Below are positions 12,501 to 24,071 of a stretch of DNA of 64,000 nt, in pieces (the first letter of the stretch is position 1; the number at the start of each line of letters is the position of its first letter). The notes under the pieces were generated by a model, which saw only the letters and a list, made by a program, of their open reading frames with translations, ran no database searches and was not told the DNA's origin. Position numbers and translations under genes: made by a program. The DNA is from Loripinus fragilis (lineage: Eukaryota; Mollusca; Bivalvia; Lucinida; Lucinidae). The stretch spans positions 140,489,549-140,553,548 of the forward strand of contig OZ026515.1 in NCBI GenBank assembly GCA_964019695.1. Reading direction: 5' to 3'.

Positions 12501-15500
12501 AAGCACCACTTGGAACGGTCAGTAAACATTCTTTTTACTGGAGGGCTTAAACTAGTTTTATAGTACCAACCTCACCCTTATTTCAGATGTGGATCAAGAC
12601 AAATAGATGTTTGGTTCACATAAAAGATCCCTAAAACCTTTTCTATCGTAGCTTTTACAATGACATATTCCACATCAGATTAAAAATGCTTTGCTTTCCT
12701 AAAAATCTGTATATACTGGTTGCATTATAGGTGGCTGTAGGGGAGGTTTAGAGGTCAACATCCAAATTTTTGAAAGAAGACAGCAGTTTTAATATAGTAA
12801 TTTGACAATCATGTAAATTTCTATTTGGAAACATAGCTATGTACTAAACTATAGACATGCTTTTAATGTTGAATAAATCTTTCCAAAATTAAAATTTTTC
12901 ACTCTAAATTGAAAACAGAGCTATTTACTGTAGCTATACACATAAGTTAGAATAAAATAAAGTTTCTCGGATGAGTACAGTTATGTCAGGGAAATTTGGA
13001 GTGGCGTCAGTGAAAAGTCAGGGAAATGTCAGGGAATTTTGTTTTGTCCTGCCTGTATGAACCCTGTAATAGCAAGGAAAGAGTTATTGATGTATATTAT
13101 CTAGGTTGTGAGTCTGTCAGATCTGTTTGCTGAGAGGGAACAATATGACTGGATGTTAGATACTCTGTTTGAGGTGTACAAGTCTCATCCCGGTGAAGAC
13201 AAGATAGCCATGCAGTACCTCAATGTTGTGATATGCTATATTATCTAGGTTGTGAGTCTGTCAGACCTGTTTGCTGAGAGGGAACAATATGAATGGATGT
13301 TAGATACTCTGTTTGAGGTGTACAAGTCTCATCCCGGTGAAGACGAGATAGCCATTAACTATCTGATATTGTATTAATTATTGTTATATTATCTAGGTTG
13401 TGAGTCTGTCAGACCTGTTTGCTGAGAGGGAACAATATGACTGGATGTTAGATACTCTGTTTGAGGTGTACAAGTCTCATCCTGGTGAAGACGAGATAGC
13501 TATGCAGTACCTCAATGTTGCTATATGTTATATTATCTAGGTTGTGAGTCTGTCTGATCTGTTTGCTGAGAGAGAACAGTATGACTGGATGTTAGATACT
13601 CTGTTTGAGGTGTACAAGTCTCATCCCGGTGAAGACGAGATAGCCATGAAGTACCTCAATGCTGCTATATGTTATATTATCAAGGTTGTGAGTCTGTCTG
13701 ACCTGTTTGCTGAGAGAGAACAGTATGACTGGATGTTAGATACTCTGTTTGAGGTGTACAAGTCTCATCCCGGTGAAGACGAGATAGCCATGAAGTACCT
13801 CAATGTTGCTATATGTTATATTATCAAGGTTGTGAGTCTGTCAGACCTGTTTGCTGAGAGAGAACAGTATGACGGGATGTGAGATACTCTGTTTGAGGTG
13901 TACAAGTCTCATCCCAGTGAAGATGAGATTGCTATGCAGTACCTCAATGTTGCTATATGTTATATTATCTAGGTTGTGAGTCTGTCAGATCTGTTTGCTG
14001 AGAGAGAACAGTATGACGGGATGTGAGATACTCTGTTTGAGGTGTACAAGTCTCATCCCAGTGAAGATGAGATTGCTATGCAGTACCTCAATGTTGCTAT
14101 ATGTTGTATTATCTAGGTTGTGAGTCTGTCAGACCTGTTTGCTGAGAGAGAACAGTATGACTGGATGTTAGATACTCTGTTTGAGGTGTACAAGTCCCAT
14201 CCCGGTGAAGACGAGATAGCCATGCAGTACCTCAATGTTGCTATATGTTATATTAACTAGGTTGTGAGTCTGTCGGACCTGTTTGCTGAGAGAGAACAAT
14301 ATGACTGGATGTCAGATACTCTGTTTGAGGTGTACAAGACTCATCCCGGTGAAGAAGAGATAGCCATGCAGTATCTCAATGTGGCTATATGTTATATTAT
14401 CTAGGTTGTGAGTCTGTCTGACCTGTTTGCTGAGAGAGACAAGTTTGACTGGATGTTAGATACTCTGTTTGAGGTGTACAAGACTCATCCCGGTGAAGAC
14501 GAGATAGCCATGCAGTACCTCAATGTTGCTATATGTTGTACTATCTAGGTTGTGAGTCTGTCTGACCTGTTTGCTGAGAGAGAACAGTATGATTGGATGT
14601 TAGATACTCTGTTTGAGGTGTACAAGTCTCATCCCGGTGAAGACGAGATAGCCATGCAGTATCTCAATGTTGCTATATGTTATATTATCTAGGTTGTGAG
14701 TCTGTCAGACCTGTTTGCTGAGAGAGAACAGTATGACTGGATGTTAGATACTCTGTTTGAGGTGTACAAGTCTCATCCCGGTGAAGACGAGATAGCCATG
14801 CAGTACCTCAATGTTGCAATATGTTATATTATCTAGGTTGTGAGTCTGTCAGATCTGTTTGCTGAGAGAGAACAGTATGACTGGATGTTAGATACACTGT
14901 TTGAGGTGTACAAGTCTCATCCTGGTGAAGGCGAGATAGCCATGCAGTACCTCAATGTTGCTATATGTTATATTACCTAGGTTGTGAGTCTGTCTGATCT
15001 GTTTGCTGAGAGAGAACAGTATGACTGGATGTTAGATACTCTGTTTGAGGTATACAAGTCTCATCCTGGTTAAGACGAGATAGCCATACAGTATCTCAAT
15101 GTTGCTATATGTTATATTATCTAGGTTGTGAGTCTGTCTGATCTGTTTGCTGAGAGAGAACAGTATGACTGGATGTTAGATACTCTGTTTGAGGTGTATA
15201 AGTCTCATCCCGGTGAAGACGTGATAGCCATGCAGTACCTTTATGTTGCTATATGTTATATTATCTAGGTTGTGAGTCTGTCGGACCTGTTTGCTGAGAG
15301 AGAACAGAATGACTAGATGTTAGATACTCTTTTTGAGGTGTATAAGTCTCATCCAGGTGAAGTCGAGATAGCCATGCAGTACCTCAATGTTGCTATATGT
15401 TATATTATCTAGGTTGTGAGTCTGTCAGACCTGTTTGCTGAGAGAGAACAGTATGACTGGATGTTAGATACTCTGTTTGAGGTGTACAAGTCTCATCCTG

Positions 15501-18500
15501 GTGAAGACGAGATAGCCATGCAGTACCTCAATGTTGCTATATGTTATATTATCTAGGTTGTGAGTCTGTCTGATCTGTTTGCTGAAAGAGAACAGTATGA
15601 CTGGATGTTACATACTCTGTTTGAGGTGTACAAGTCTCATCCCGGTGAACACGAGATAGCCATGCAGTATCTCAATGTTGCTATATGTTATATTATCTAG
15701 GTTGTGAGTCTGTCAGACCTGTTTGCTGAGAGAGAACAGTATGACTGGATGTTAGATACTCTGTTTGAGGTGTACAAGTCTCATCCAGGTGAAGACGAGA
15801 TAGCCATGCAGTATCTCAATGTGGCAATATGTTATATTATCTAGGTTGTGAGTCTGTCAGACCTGTTTGCTGAGAGAGAACAGTATGACTGGATGTTAGA
15901 TACTCTGTTTGAGGTGTACAAGTCTCATCCCGGTGAAGACGAGATAGCCATGCAGTATCCTAATGTGGCAATATGTTATATTATCTAGGTTGTGAGTCTG
16001 TCTGATCTGTTTGCTGAGAGAGAACAGTATGACTGGATGTTAGATACTCTGTTTGAGGTGTACAAGTCTCATCCTGGTGAAGACGAGATTGCTATGCAGT
16101 ACCTTAATGTTGCTATATGTTATATTATCTAGGTTGTGAGTCTGTCAGACCTGTTTGCTGAGAGAGAACAGTATGACTGGATGTTAGATACTCTGTTTGA
16201 GGTGTACAAGTCTCATCCTGGTGAAGACGAGATTGCTATGCAGTACCTTAATGTTGCTATATGTTATATTATCTAGGTTGTGAGTCTGTCTGACCTGTTT
16301 GCTGAGAGAGAACAGTATGACTGGATGTTAGATACTCTGTTTGAGGTGTACAAGTCTCATCCAGGTGAAGACGAGATAGCCATGCAGTATCTCAATGTGG
16401 CAATATGTTATATTATCTAGGTTGTGAGTCTGTCAGACCTGTTTGCTGAGAGAGAACAGTATGACTGGATGTTAGATACTCTTTTTGAGGTGTACAAGTC
16501 TCATCCTGGTGAAGGCGAGATAGCCATGCAGTATCTCAATGTTGCTATATGTTGTATTATCTAGGTTGTGAGTCTGTCAGACCTGTTTGCTGAGAGAGAA
16601 CAGTATGACTGGATGTTAGATACTCTGTTTGAGGTGTACAAGTCTCATCCTGGTTAAGACGAGATAGCCATGCAGTATCTCAATGTTGCTATATGTTATA
16701 TTATCTAGGTTGTGAGTCTGTCAGACCTGTTTGCTGAGAGAGAACAGTATGACTGGATGTTAGATACTCTGTTTGAGGTGTACAAGTCTCATCCTGGTGA
16801 AGACGAGATAGCCATGCAGTACCTCAATGTTGCTATATGTTGTATTATCTAGGTTGTGAGTCTGTCTGACCTGTTTGCTGAGAGAGAACAGTATGATTGG
16901 ATGTTAGATACTCTGTTTGAGGTGTACAAGTCTCATCCTGGTGAAGACGAGATAGCCATGCAGTGCCTCAATGTTGCAATATGTTATATTATCTAGGTTG
17001 TGAGTCTGTCTGACCTGTTTGCTGAGAGAGAACAGTATGACTGGATGTTAGATACTCTGTTTGAGGTGTACAAGTCTCATCCCAGTGAAGATGAGATTGC
17101 TATGCAGTACCTCAATGTTGCTATATGTTATATTATCTAGGTTGTGAGTCTGTCAGACCTGTTTGCTGAGAGGGAACAGTATGACTGGATGTTAGATACT
17201 CTGTTTGAGGTGTACAAGACTCATCCTGGTGAAGACGAGATAGCCATGCAGTACCTCAATGTTGCAATATGTTATATTATCTAGGTTGTGAGTCTGTCTG
17301 ACCTGTTTGCTGAGAGAGAACAGTATGACTGGATGTTAGATACTCTATTTGAGGTGTACAAGTCTCATCCTGGTGAAGACGAGATAGCCATGCAGTATCT
17401 CAATGTTGCTATATGTTATATTATCTAGGTTGTGAGTCTGACTGACCTGTTTGCTGAGAGAGAACAGTATGACTGGATGTTAGATACGCTATTTGAGGTG
17501 TACAAGTCTCATCCTGGTGAAGACGAGATAGCCATGCAGTATCTCAATGTTGCTATATGTTATATTATCTAGGTTGTGAGTCTGACTGACCTGTTTGCTG
17601 AGAGAGAACAGTATGACTGGATGTTAGATACGCTATTTGAGGTGTACAAGTCTCATCCTGGTGAAGACGAGATAGCCATGCAGTATCTCAATGTTGCTAT
17701 ATGTTATATTATCTAGGTTGTGAGTCTGTCAGATCTGTTTGCTGAGAGAGAACAGTATGACGGGATGTGAGATACTCTGTTTGAGGTGTACAAGTCTCAT
17801 CCCGGTGAACACGAGATAGCCATGCAGTATCTCAATGTTGCTATATGTTATATTATCTAGGTTGTGAGTCTGTCTGATCTGTTTGCTGAGAGAGAACAGT
17901 ATGACTGGATGTTAGATACTCTGTTTGAGGTGTACAAGTCTCATCCTGGTGAAGACGAGATAGCCATGCAGTATCTCATTGTTGCTATATGTTATATTAT
18001 CTAGGTTGTGAGTCTGTCAGACTTGTTTGCTGAGAGAGAACAGTATGACTGGATGTTAGATACTCTGTTTGAGGTGTACAAGTCTCATCCCGGTGAACAC
18101 GAGATAGCCATGCAGTATCTCAATGTTGCTATATGTTATATTATCTAGGTTGTGAGTCTGTCTGACTTGTTTGCTGAGAGAGAACAGTATGACTGGATGT
18201 TAGATACTCTGTTTGAGGTGTACAAGTCTCATCCTGGTGAAGACGAGATAGCCATGCAGTATCTCAATGTTGCTATATGCTATATTATCTAGGTTGTGAG
18301 CCTGTCAGACCTGTTTGCTGAGAGAGAACAGTATGACTGGATGTTAGATACTCTGTTTGAGGTGTACAAGTCTCATCCCCGTGAAGACGAGATAGCCATG
18401 CAGTACCTTAATGTTGCTATATGTTATATTATCTAGGTTGTGAGTCTGTCTGATCTGTTTGCTGAGAGAGAACAGTATGACTGGATGTTAGATACTCTGT

Positions 18501-21500
18501 TTGAGGTGTACAAGTCTCATCCTGGTGAAGACGAGATAGCTATGCAGTACCTCAATGTTGCTATATGTTATATTATCTAGGTTGTGAGTCTGTCTGTCCT
18601 GTTTGCTGAGAGAGAACAGTATGACTGGATGTTAGATACTCTGTTTGAGGTGTACAAGTCTCATCCTGGTTAAGACGAGATAGCCATGCAGTACCTCAAT
18701 GTTGCAATATGTTATATTATCTAGGTTGTGAGTCTGTCAGACCTGTTTGCTGAGAGAGAACAGTATGACTGGATGTTAGATACTCTGTTTGAGGTATACA
18801 AGTCTCATCCTGGTGAAGACGAGATAGCCATGCAGTATCTCAATGTTACTATATGTTATATTATCTAGGTTGTGAGACTGTCTGATCTGTTTGCTGAGAG
18901 AGAACAGTATGACTGGATGTTAGATACTCTGTTTGAGGTGTACAAGTCTCATCCCCATGAAGACGAGATAGCCATGCAGTGCCTCAATATTGCTATATCT
19001 TATATTATCTAGGTTGTGAGTCTGTCAGACCTGTTTGCTGAGAGAGAACAGTATGACTGGATGTTAGATACTCTGTTTGAGGTGTACAAGTCTCATCCCA
19101 GTGAAGATGAGATTGCTATGCAGTACCTCAATGTTGCTATATGTTATATTATCTAGGTTGTGAGACTGTCTGATCTGTTTGCTGAGAGAGAACAGTATGA
19201 CTGGATGTTAGATACTCTGTTTGAGGTGTACAAGTCTCATCCTGGTGAAGACGAGATAGCCATGCAGTATCTCAATGTTGCTATATGTTATATTATCTAG
19301 GTTGTGAGTCTGTCAGACCTGTTTGCTGAGAGAGAACAGTATGACTGGATGTTAGATACTCTGTTTGAGGTGTACAAGTCTCATCCTGGTGAAGACGAGA
19401 TAGCCATGCAGTATCTCATTGTTGCTATATGTTATATTATCTAGGTTGTGAGTCTGTCTGACTTGTTTGCTGAGAGAGAACAGTATGACTGGATGTTAGA
19501 TACTCTGTTTGAGGTGTACAAGTCTCATCCCGGTGAACACGAGATAGCCATGCAGTATCTCAATGTTGCTATATGTTATATTATCTAGGTTGTGAGTCTG
19601 TCTGATCTGTTTGCTGAGAGAGAACAGTATGACTGGATGTTAGATACTCTGTTTGAGGTGTACAAGTCTCATCCCAGTGAAGACGAGATAGCCATGCAGT
19701 ATCTCATTGTTGCTATATGTTATATTATCTAGGTTGTGAGTCTGTCTGACTTGTTTGCTGAGAGAGAACAGTATGACTGGATGTTAGATACTCTGTTTGA
19801 GGTGTACAAGTCTCATCCTGGTGAAGACGAGATAGCCATGCAGTATCTCAATGTTGCTATATGCTATATTATCTAGGTTGTGAGCCTGTCAGACCTGTTT
19901 GCTGAGAGAGAACAGTATGACTGGATGTTAGATACTCTGTTTGAGGTGTACAAGTCTCATCCCGGTGAAGACGAGATAGCCATGCAGTACCTTAATGTTG
20001 CTATATGTTATATTATCTAGGTTGTGAGTCTGTCTGATCTGTTTGCTGAGAGAGAACAGTATGACTGGATGTTAGATACTCTGTTTGAGGTGTACAAGTC
20101 TCATCCTGGTGAAGACGAGATAGCTATGCAGTACCTTAATGTTGCTATATGTTATATTATCTAGGTTGTGAGTCTGTCTGATCTGTTTGCTGAGAGAGAA
20201 CAGTATGACTGGATGTTAGATACTCTGTTTGAGGTGTACAAGTCTCATCCCGGTGAAGACGAGATAGCCATGCAGTACCTTAATGTTGCTATATGTTATA
20301 TTATCTAGGTTATGAGTCTGTCTGATCTGTTTGCTGAGAGAGAACAGTATGACTGGATGTTAGATACTCTGTTTGAGGTGTACAAGTCTCATCCTGGTGA
20401 AGACGAGATAGCCATGCAGTGCCTCAATGTTGCAATATGTTATATTATCTAGGTTGTGAGTCTGTCTGACCTGTTTGCTGAGAGAGAACAGTATGACTGG
20501 ATGTTAGATACTCTGTTTGAGGTGTACAAGTCTCATCCCGGTGAACACGAGATAGCCATGCAGTATCTCAATGTTGCTATATGTTATATTATCTAGGTTG
20601 TGAGTCTGTCTGATCTGTTTGCTGAGAGAGAACAGTATGACTGGATGTTAGATACTCTGTTTGAGGTGTACAAGTCTCATCCTGGTGAAGACGAGATAGC
20701 CATGCAGTATCTCAATGTTGCTATATGTTATATTATCTAGGTTGTGAGTCTGTCTGACCTGTTTGCTGAGAGAGAACAGTATGACTGGATGTTAGATACT
20801 CTGTTTGAGGTGTACAAGTCTCATCCCGGTGAAGACGAGATAGCCATGCAGTACCTTAATGTTGCTATATGTTATATTATCTAGGTTGTGAGTCTGTCTG
20901 ATCTGTTTGCTGAGAGAGAACAGTATGACTGGATGTTAGATACTCTATTTGAGGTGTACAAGTCTCATCCTGGTGAAGACGAGATAGCCATGCAGTATCT
21001 CAATGTTACTATATGTTATATTATCTAGGTTGTGAGACTGTCTGACCTGTTTGCTGAGAGGGAACAGTATGACTGGATGTTAGATACTCTGTTTGAGGTG
21101 TACAAGTCTCATCCCGTTGAAGACGAGATAGCTATGCAGTATCTCAATGTTGCTATATGTTATATTATCTAGGTTGTGAGTCTGTCAGACCTGTTTGCTG
21201 AGAGAGAACAGTATGACTGGATGTTAGATACTCTGTTTGAGGTGTACAAGTCTCATCCCGGTGAAGACGAGATAGCCATGCAGTATCTCAATGTTACTAT
21301 ATGTTATATTATCTAGGTTGTGAGTCTGTCAGACCTGTTTGCTGAGAGAGAACAGTATGACTGGATGTTAGATACTCTGTTTGAGGTGTACAAGTCTCAT
21401 CCCGGTGAACATGAGATAGCCATGCAGTATCTCAATGTTGCTATATGCTATATTATCTAGGTTGTGAGCCTGTCAGACCTGTTTGCTGAGAGAGAACAGT

Positions 21501-24037
21501 ATGACTGGATGTTAGATACTCTGTTTGAGGTGTACAAGTCTCATCCCAGTGAAGACGAGATAGCCATGCAGTACCTTAATGTTGCTATATGTTATATTAT
21601 CTAGGTTGTGAGTCTGTCTGATCTGTTTGCTGAGAGAGAACAGTATGACTGGATGTTAGATACTCTGTTTGAGGTGTACAAGTCTCATCCCGGTGAAGAC
21701 GAGATAGCCATGCAGTATCTCAATGTTACTATATGTTATATTATCTAGGTTGTGAGTCTGTCTGACCTGTTTGCTGAGAGAGAACTGTATGACTGGATGT
21801 TAGATACTCTGTTTGAAGTGTACAAGTCTCATCCCAGTGAAGATGAGATAGCCATGCAGTACCTCAATGTTACTATATGTTATATTATCTAGGTTGTGAG
21901 TCTGTCTGACCTGTTTGCTGAGAGAGAACAGTATGACTGGATGTTAGATACTCTGTTTGAGGTGTACAAGTCTCATCCCAGTGAAGATGAGATTGCTATG
22001 CAGTACCTTAATGTTGCTATATGTTATATTATCTAGGTTGTGAGTCTGTCGGACCTGTTTGCTGAGAGAGAACAGTATGACTGGATGTTAGATACTCTGT
22101 TTGAGGTGTACAAGTCTCATTCTGGTGAAGGCTAGATAGCCATGCAGTATCTCAATGTTGCTATATGTTATATTATCTAGGTTGTGAGTCTGTCAGACCT
22201 GTTTGCTGAGAGAGAACAGTATGACTGGATGTTAGATACTCTGTTTGAGGTGTACAAGTCTCATCCCGGTGAAGACGAGATAGCTATGCAGTATCTCAAT
22301 GTTGCTATATGTTATATTATCTAGGTTGTGAGTCTGTCTGACCTGTTTGCTGAGAGAGAACAGTATGACTGGATGTTAGATACTCTGTTTGAGGTGTACA
22401 AGTCTCATCCCGGTGAAGACGAGATAGCTATGCAGTACCTCAATGTTGCTATATGTTATATTATCTAGGTTGTGAGTCTGTCAGACCTGTTTGCTGAGAG
22501 AGAACAGTATGACTGGATGTTAGATACTCTGTTTGAGGTGTACAAGTCTCATCCCGGTGAAGACGAGATAGCCATGCAGTATCTCAATGTTGCTATATGT
22601 AAGGCTGCAGCTGTTGTTGGAGTGGTGAGTAGGGCTGATTTTAACCAAACATAGTTAGAGGGATATAACTTTAGCATCGTCCGTCCGTCCTTTCGGAACC
22701 ATATCTCAATGCCCATAAGTCAGATTTGATGCATTCTTTGTATTAATTATTTGTACCATAGACTGTCAATATCCTTAAAGTTTCCTTGAAATCAACTCAT
22801 TAACACATGAGTTACTAACCTTAACATCGACTGGGGATTTGTTGTACAAAATCTATATTGGCTTTTGTTTAATGAATTTCGACTTCCCATTACCCCAAAA
22901 CTATAGTATATCTAGCAACTTCTCATTACGGGCTTTTTATGGGCATTGATTGCCCAGTGCCTGTAGATAAGCACAAGGTTTTTAAAAAGTTAAATCCATG
23001 CCCGGGTCCAGAGGGTGTACACAGGGGGTCCGGACCCCCCCCCCCTTCCCCCACTGAAATCCCAAATTCTATAGGTTCCTATAGAAATAATCAATTGGAC
23101 GCACCCTGGACAACAACAAAAAATGTCAGAGCTTTTTTCTGTCAGTTGGAGCCCGTACCTCCACCCCCTACCCCTGACGAAAATTCCTGGTTCTGCACAT
23201 GTACTCCATCCCCTTACCCCATAGGTAGATCAAAAGTCAAATATATAAATTTACCAGTAACTAAGTCATTTGGCAATATTTTCAACCCAAAATTTGCATA
23301 CAGACAGATGAACAATGGATATGAACATCTAAAATCAGATTCAATGACATACACCCTTGACTCCTGGTGTGGGGTCAAAAGTTTAGATCATTTTTTTCTA
23401 AAGGTGGTTATGTTGCTTATCAAATTAAAGGGAATAAAGGTTAGAACAAAATGCAAGCAAAAAGTTTGATGTTACACACACCTTGTTGGGTTACAAGGTC
23501 AAATATAGAAATTGTGTAGTTTAGTATTTTGGTGCTTATTGCATACAGTAAAACCTGTCTTAACCGGCCACTCAAAAAGATCAAGTATAATTATCAAGAC
23601 CTAGTATACCTTAAGTCAGGGCAAACTTATTGCAGAATGCTTTGACCTTCATTAAGCTAACATTTGTCATAAAGATCTTTGTTTTGTCTATTTTTGAGTG
23701 GCCGCTTAAGACAGGTTTTACTGTATGATTTGTGAGCAGCCAAGTCACAAGACAATCCTGCATATACCCTCAGTCTTACTAGAGCCTTCAATGTTATATG
23801 AAGACTTAGGCCTCTAGCTCCACTATATTGCTGCATATACATGATTTTACACAGTGGCTCAGTAGTAGAGTGCTTGACCTGAGATGGAGGGGATGCAGGT
23901 TTGAGCCTGACTGGTGTCACTGCATTGTGTCCTTGAGCAAGACACATTGGTCTTTGTTTAGGACTGATTCAACCCAGGAAGGCCTATCCAAACATAACCG
24001 AAAAATTGTTGACTGGGATGTAAAGAATCAAATTAAA

Positions 24038-24071
<34 letters not shown>

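Larger units (their letters stand above)
11032..13067. mobile_element. 2.0-kb hAT-like non-autonomous element nested in a MITE
   Basis: Ends CAGGGTTCATACGCGTCAGG and TGTATGAACCCTG form inverted termini. Just inside both ends lie repeats of GTCAGGGAAATGTCAGGGAA. Flanks CATTAGCA and TAATAGCA agree at 6 of 8 positions, fitting an old 8-bp duplication. It contains a diverged TAGCTCAC-type repeat at 11320-12195 and a Penelope-like 3' fragment at 12295-12645. No transposase frame. Confidence 0.6.
10817..13092 (+). mobile_element. MITE family B copy split by a 2-kb hAT-like insertion
   Basis: The left part, from ACTCTTTGTATGCTGGG at about 10820, has inverted arms around AGATCAGGACTGACATTCTG. The right end, AAGGAAAGAGT, lies at 13075-13086. 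Flanking TA dinucleotides suggest a TA target duplication. Its right edge abuts the first acceptor of the exon-8 array. Confidence 0.72.

Noticed and set aside
13544..13882. A 112-codon open frame as an independent gene
   Set aside because: It is three array units joined because two junctions lost the TAG; it has no start context, donor or separate identity.
13105..22600. CRISPR-like or ordinary satellite array
   Set aside because: Units are contiguous without spacers, encode a huntingtin exon and carry splice acceptors; the context is a eukaryotic gene.
22939..23469. 176-codon frame on the + strand
   Set aside because: Low complexity Pro-rich reading across repeat M and a GC-rich hairpin; no domain and no conservation between repeat copies.
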